Below, in pieces: positions 62,351 to 64,000 of a DNA stretch of 64,000 nt. The DNA lies in NCBI RefSeq assembly GCF_035594125.1, contig NC_087156.1, forward strand, positions 12,234,806 to 12,298,805, in the 5' to 3' direction. The position numbers and the translations under genes are program-made. Origin of the DNA: Scylla paramamosain (Eukaryota > Arthropoda > Malacostraca > Decapoda > Portunidae). A model generated the notes under the pieces. That model was not told the DNA's origin and did no database searches. It saw only the letters and a program-made list of their open reading frames with translations. The first letter of the stretch is position 1. Every line of letters begins with the position of its first letter.

Positions 62351-64000
62351 TTTCTCGTAATGTCCTTTTGTTTCCCAAACATAGGATTATTTGCATGTAT
62401 TTAAGCGTTTTTATAGGTAACATGATCAAAAACACTCAAAATACATGTTTTTTTATGTTATTGTGTTTCTCCATAAAGGATTTTTTGCATTCGTTTTAGC
62501 GTTTTGGTATGTAAGGAGCTCAAAAATATTTAACGGAAGTTATTGGTAAAAGTTTGTTTTATACACATGTAATGTGATTGCCCTTCTTTTAAGTACTTTA
62601 TTGCCTAACATGCTCATAAACACTCAAAAGACATTTTCTGGCAATATAATTTTTTCCCCACATAAACCTAGTTTCGCATGCAATTTCGTGTTTTGGTAAC
62701 TAAGAATGTGAAAAACACTCAAAATACACGCATTTGGTAAAGTTGTTCTGTATCTCATTCAAGAGTGTTATTCATGAGTTTCAGCATTTTGGTATCTAAG
62801 AAACTTTTGCCTTATGGTTGTTGTGAAACTATAAAACACTCATTATACACGTTTCTCGTAATGTCCTTTTGTTTCCCAATATAGAGTGGTTTGGATCCAT
62901 TTTCGCGTTTTATGTAGGTAACAGGCTCAAAAACACTCAAAATATACCTTTTTGGCAATATTATTCTATTTCTTCATATTGGTTTGTTTGCATCCGTTTT
63001 AACGTGTTTTTACGTAAAACACTGAAAAGACAAGTGTTAAGTGATTTTGTTTTGGATTCGCATTTAGAGTGACTTCCATATTATTTATTGTTTTAGTGCC
63101 TAACATCCTTAAAAACACTCAAAAGACAGGTTTCCGGTAAATTCGTTTAATTTCCCTATAAAGCTTGGTTTGCATGCAATTTAGGTTTTGGTACATAACT
63201 GTCCGAAAAAAAAAGCTAAAATTAACTTTTTTGATAATGTTCTTTTTTCCACATATTTTCCCTGAATTTTTGCAGAATTTTGGCATCTCGGTGCCTATGA
63301 AGAAGAATAACAAAAAAAAAAGATTACTTTTTTTTTTTCTATAAAGAGTGTTATTTGTGGATTTTAGCTTTTTGGTGCTTAAGGAATTTAATAATATTCA
63401 TAATACACGTTTCTCGTAATGTCCTTTCGTTTCCCAAACATAGGATTCTTTGAAGGTATTTAAGCGTTTTTATAGGTAACATGATCAAAAACACTCAAAA
63501 TACATGTTTTTGGTAATGTTATTCTGTTTCTTCATAAAGGGTGTTTTGCATCCGTTTTAGCGTTTTGGTATGTTAGGAGATCAAAAATACTTAAAGGCAA
63601 GTTCTTGGTAAAAGTTGGTTTTAATCCTATTTAATGTGATTGCTCTGCTTTTTTAGTGCTTTATTGCCTAACATGCTCAAAAACACTCAAAAGACACTTT
63701 TCTGGAAATTATTTTTCTTCCACATAAAGCTAGTTTCGTATGCAATTTGGGGTTTTGGTAACCAAGAATGTGAAAAACACTCAAAATACACGCATTTGGT
63801 AAGGTTGTTCTGTTTCTCAATTAAGAGTGTTATTCATGAGTTTCAGGGTTTTGGTATCTAAGAATCTCAAAAACACTTATGTTGCACGTTTCTCGTAATG
63901 TCCCTTTTTTTCCTCATTTAGGGTGCTTTGCATGCATTTTGGCATTTTATTTTTTCACGGAATAGCTGAAAAACACTGAAAATACACGCTTTTGGTAATA
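62347..64000 (+). repeat. Forward satellite array to the window end
   Basis: The array resumes at CGTTTCTCGTAATGTCC. To about 62420 it still mirrors 14879-14960. After that it follows 13895-14690 as a direct repeat, with the shortened AAGAAACTTTTGCCTTATGG junction near 62800. The end, 63640-64000, matches 50470-50843, including the atypical monomers normally found right beside the LINE 3' end. The last bases, TTTTGGTAATA, equal 50833-50843, where LINE copy 2 starts. Confidence 0.88.

Larger units (their letters stand above)
42534..62420 (+). repeat. Right arm of giant palindrome
   Basis: About 19.9 kb pairs in reverse with 14879-40978. It is shorter because of an absence of about 4.45 kb at 44486, about 1.96 kb near 56820, about 75 bp near 56296 and about 340 bp at 62160. 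These are partly offset by a 562-bp tandem duplication at 54530 and about 155 bp of extra satellite near 55735. The LINE copy in this arm is on the minus strand, as expected for a mirror image. Beyond about 62420 the forward array continues and no longer mirrors the left side. Confidence 0.85.

Noticed and set aside
14879..62420. Palindrome as a pure assembly or hairpin-read artefact
   Set aside because: Arms differ by substitutions, private stops and many indels. An artefact would give near-identical arms. Local artefacts at the hairpins or the 562-bp duplication are still possible.
62244..62435. Minus-strand frame with SPE-x-PPP repeats as a secreted or structural protein gene
   Set aside because: Its N-terminal half is ordinary satellite translation and only about three repeat units follow. 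I kept the minisatellite as a repeat instead.
1..64000. CRISPR array
   Set aside because: The repeats are degenerate, contiguous and lack unique spacers of constant length. The sequence is eukaryotic satellite.
1..64000. CENP-B box in the monomer
   Set aside because: I found no sequence fitting the CENP-B box core (TTCG, A, CGGG in fixed spacing). TTTCGTTTCCCA is superficially similar but lacks the second half.
1..64000. tRNA, rRNA or snRNA genes
   Set aside because: No A-box/B-box pairs with cloverleaf potential and no rRNA-like GC-rich conserved stretch were seen. Short GGTTCGAA-like strings are absent.

Overview
This 64 kb window is eukaryotic, very A+T-rich satellite DNA. I find no intact gene, tRNA or rRNA. 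The only protein-derived sequence is two dead copies of a CR1/jockey-like non-LTR retrotransposon (LINE). A short (TTAGG)n tract, the usual arthropod telomere repeat, together with the LINE type, suggests an arthropod. I cannot name the species.

The base unit is a degenerate monomer of about 95 bp. On its forward strand it reads roughly: T-rich start, TTTGCATGCATTTTAGCG, TTTTGGTA, AACA, CTCAAAAACACTCAAAA, TACACGTTT, GGTAATGT. Ten full monomers plus one fused pair (62+86 bp) form a higher-order repeat (HOR) of about 1.1 kb. HORs are in turn arranged in blocks of several kb, some of which recur about 13.1 kb apart. At least two HOR variants, called type I and type II here, are interspersed. Short HORs arise by loss of whole monomers.

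Layout (+ means monomers read forward, - means reversed): 1-14845 + array, with a small inverted piece at about 4948-5399; 14846-14878 junction filler; 14879-26552 - array; 26553-28190 LINE copy 1 on +; 28191-40664 - array; 40665-40978 small + piece; 40979-42533 spacer; 42534-42845 small - piece; 42846-50842 + array; 50841-52513 LINE copy 2 on -; 52514-62160 + array; about 62161-62346 TTAGG hairpin plus a GC-rich 30-bp minisatellite; 62347-64000 + array.

The dominant structure is one giant imperfect palindrome. The left arm is about 14879-40978 and the right arm about 42534-62420, around a spacer of about 1.55 kb. The arms share LINE lesions, micro-inversions and odd junctions, so they descend from one duplicated segment. 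They differ by about 5-6% in one 90-bp LINE stretch I counted, and by indels of about 4.45 kb, 1.96 kb and smaller. Monomers beside the LINE on the outer side (24.2-26.55 and 52.5-54.5 kb) are divergent and not in HOR register, like the monomeric margins described for primate alpha satellite. The last bases of the window stop where, by homology with 50841, a further LINE copy would begin. Nothing here works together as a gene system; the content is structural, a satellite domain shaped by inversion, fold-back replication and block duplication.
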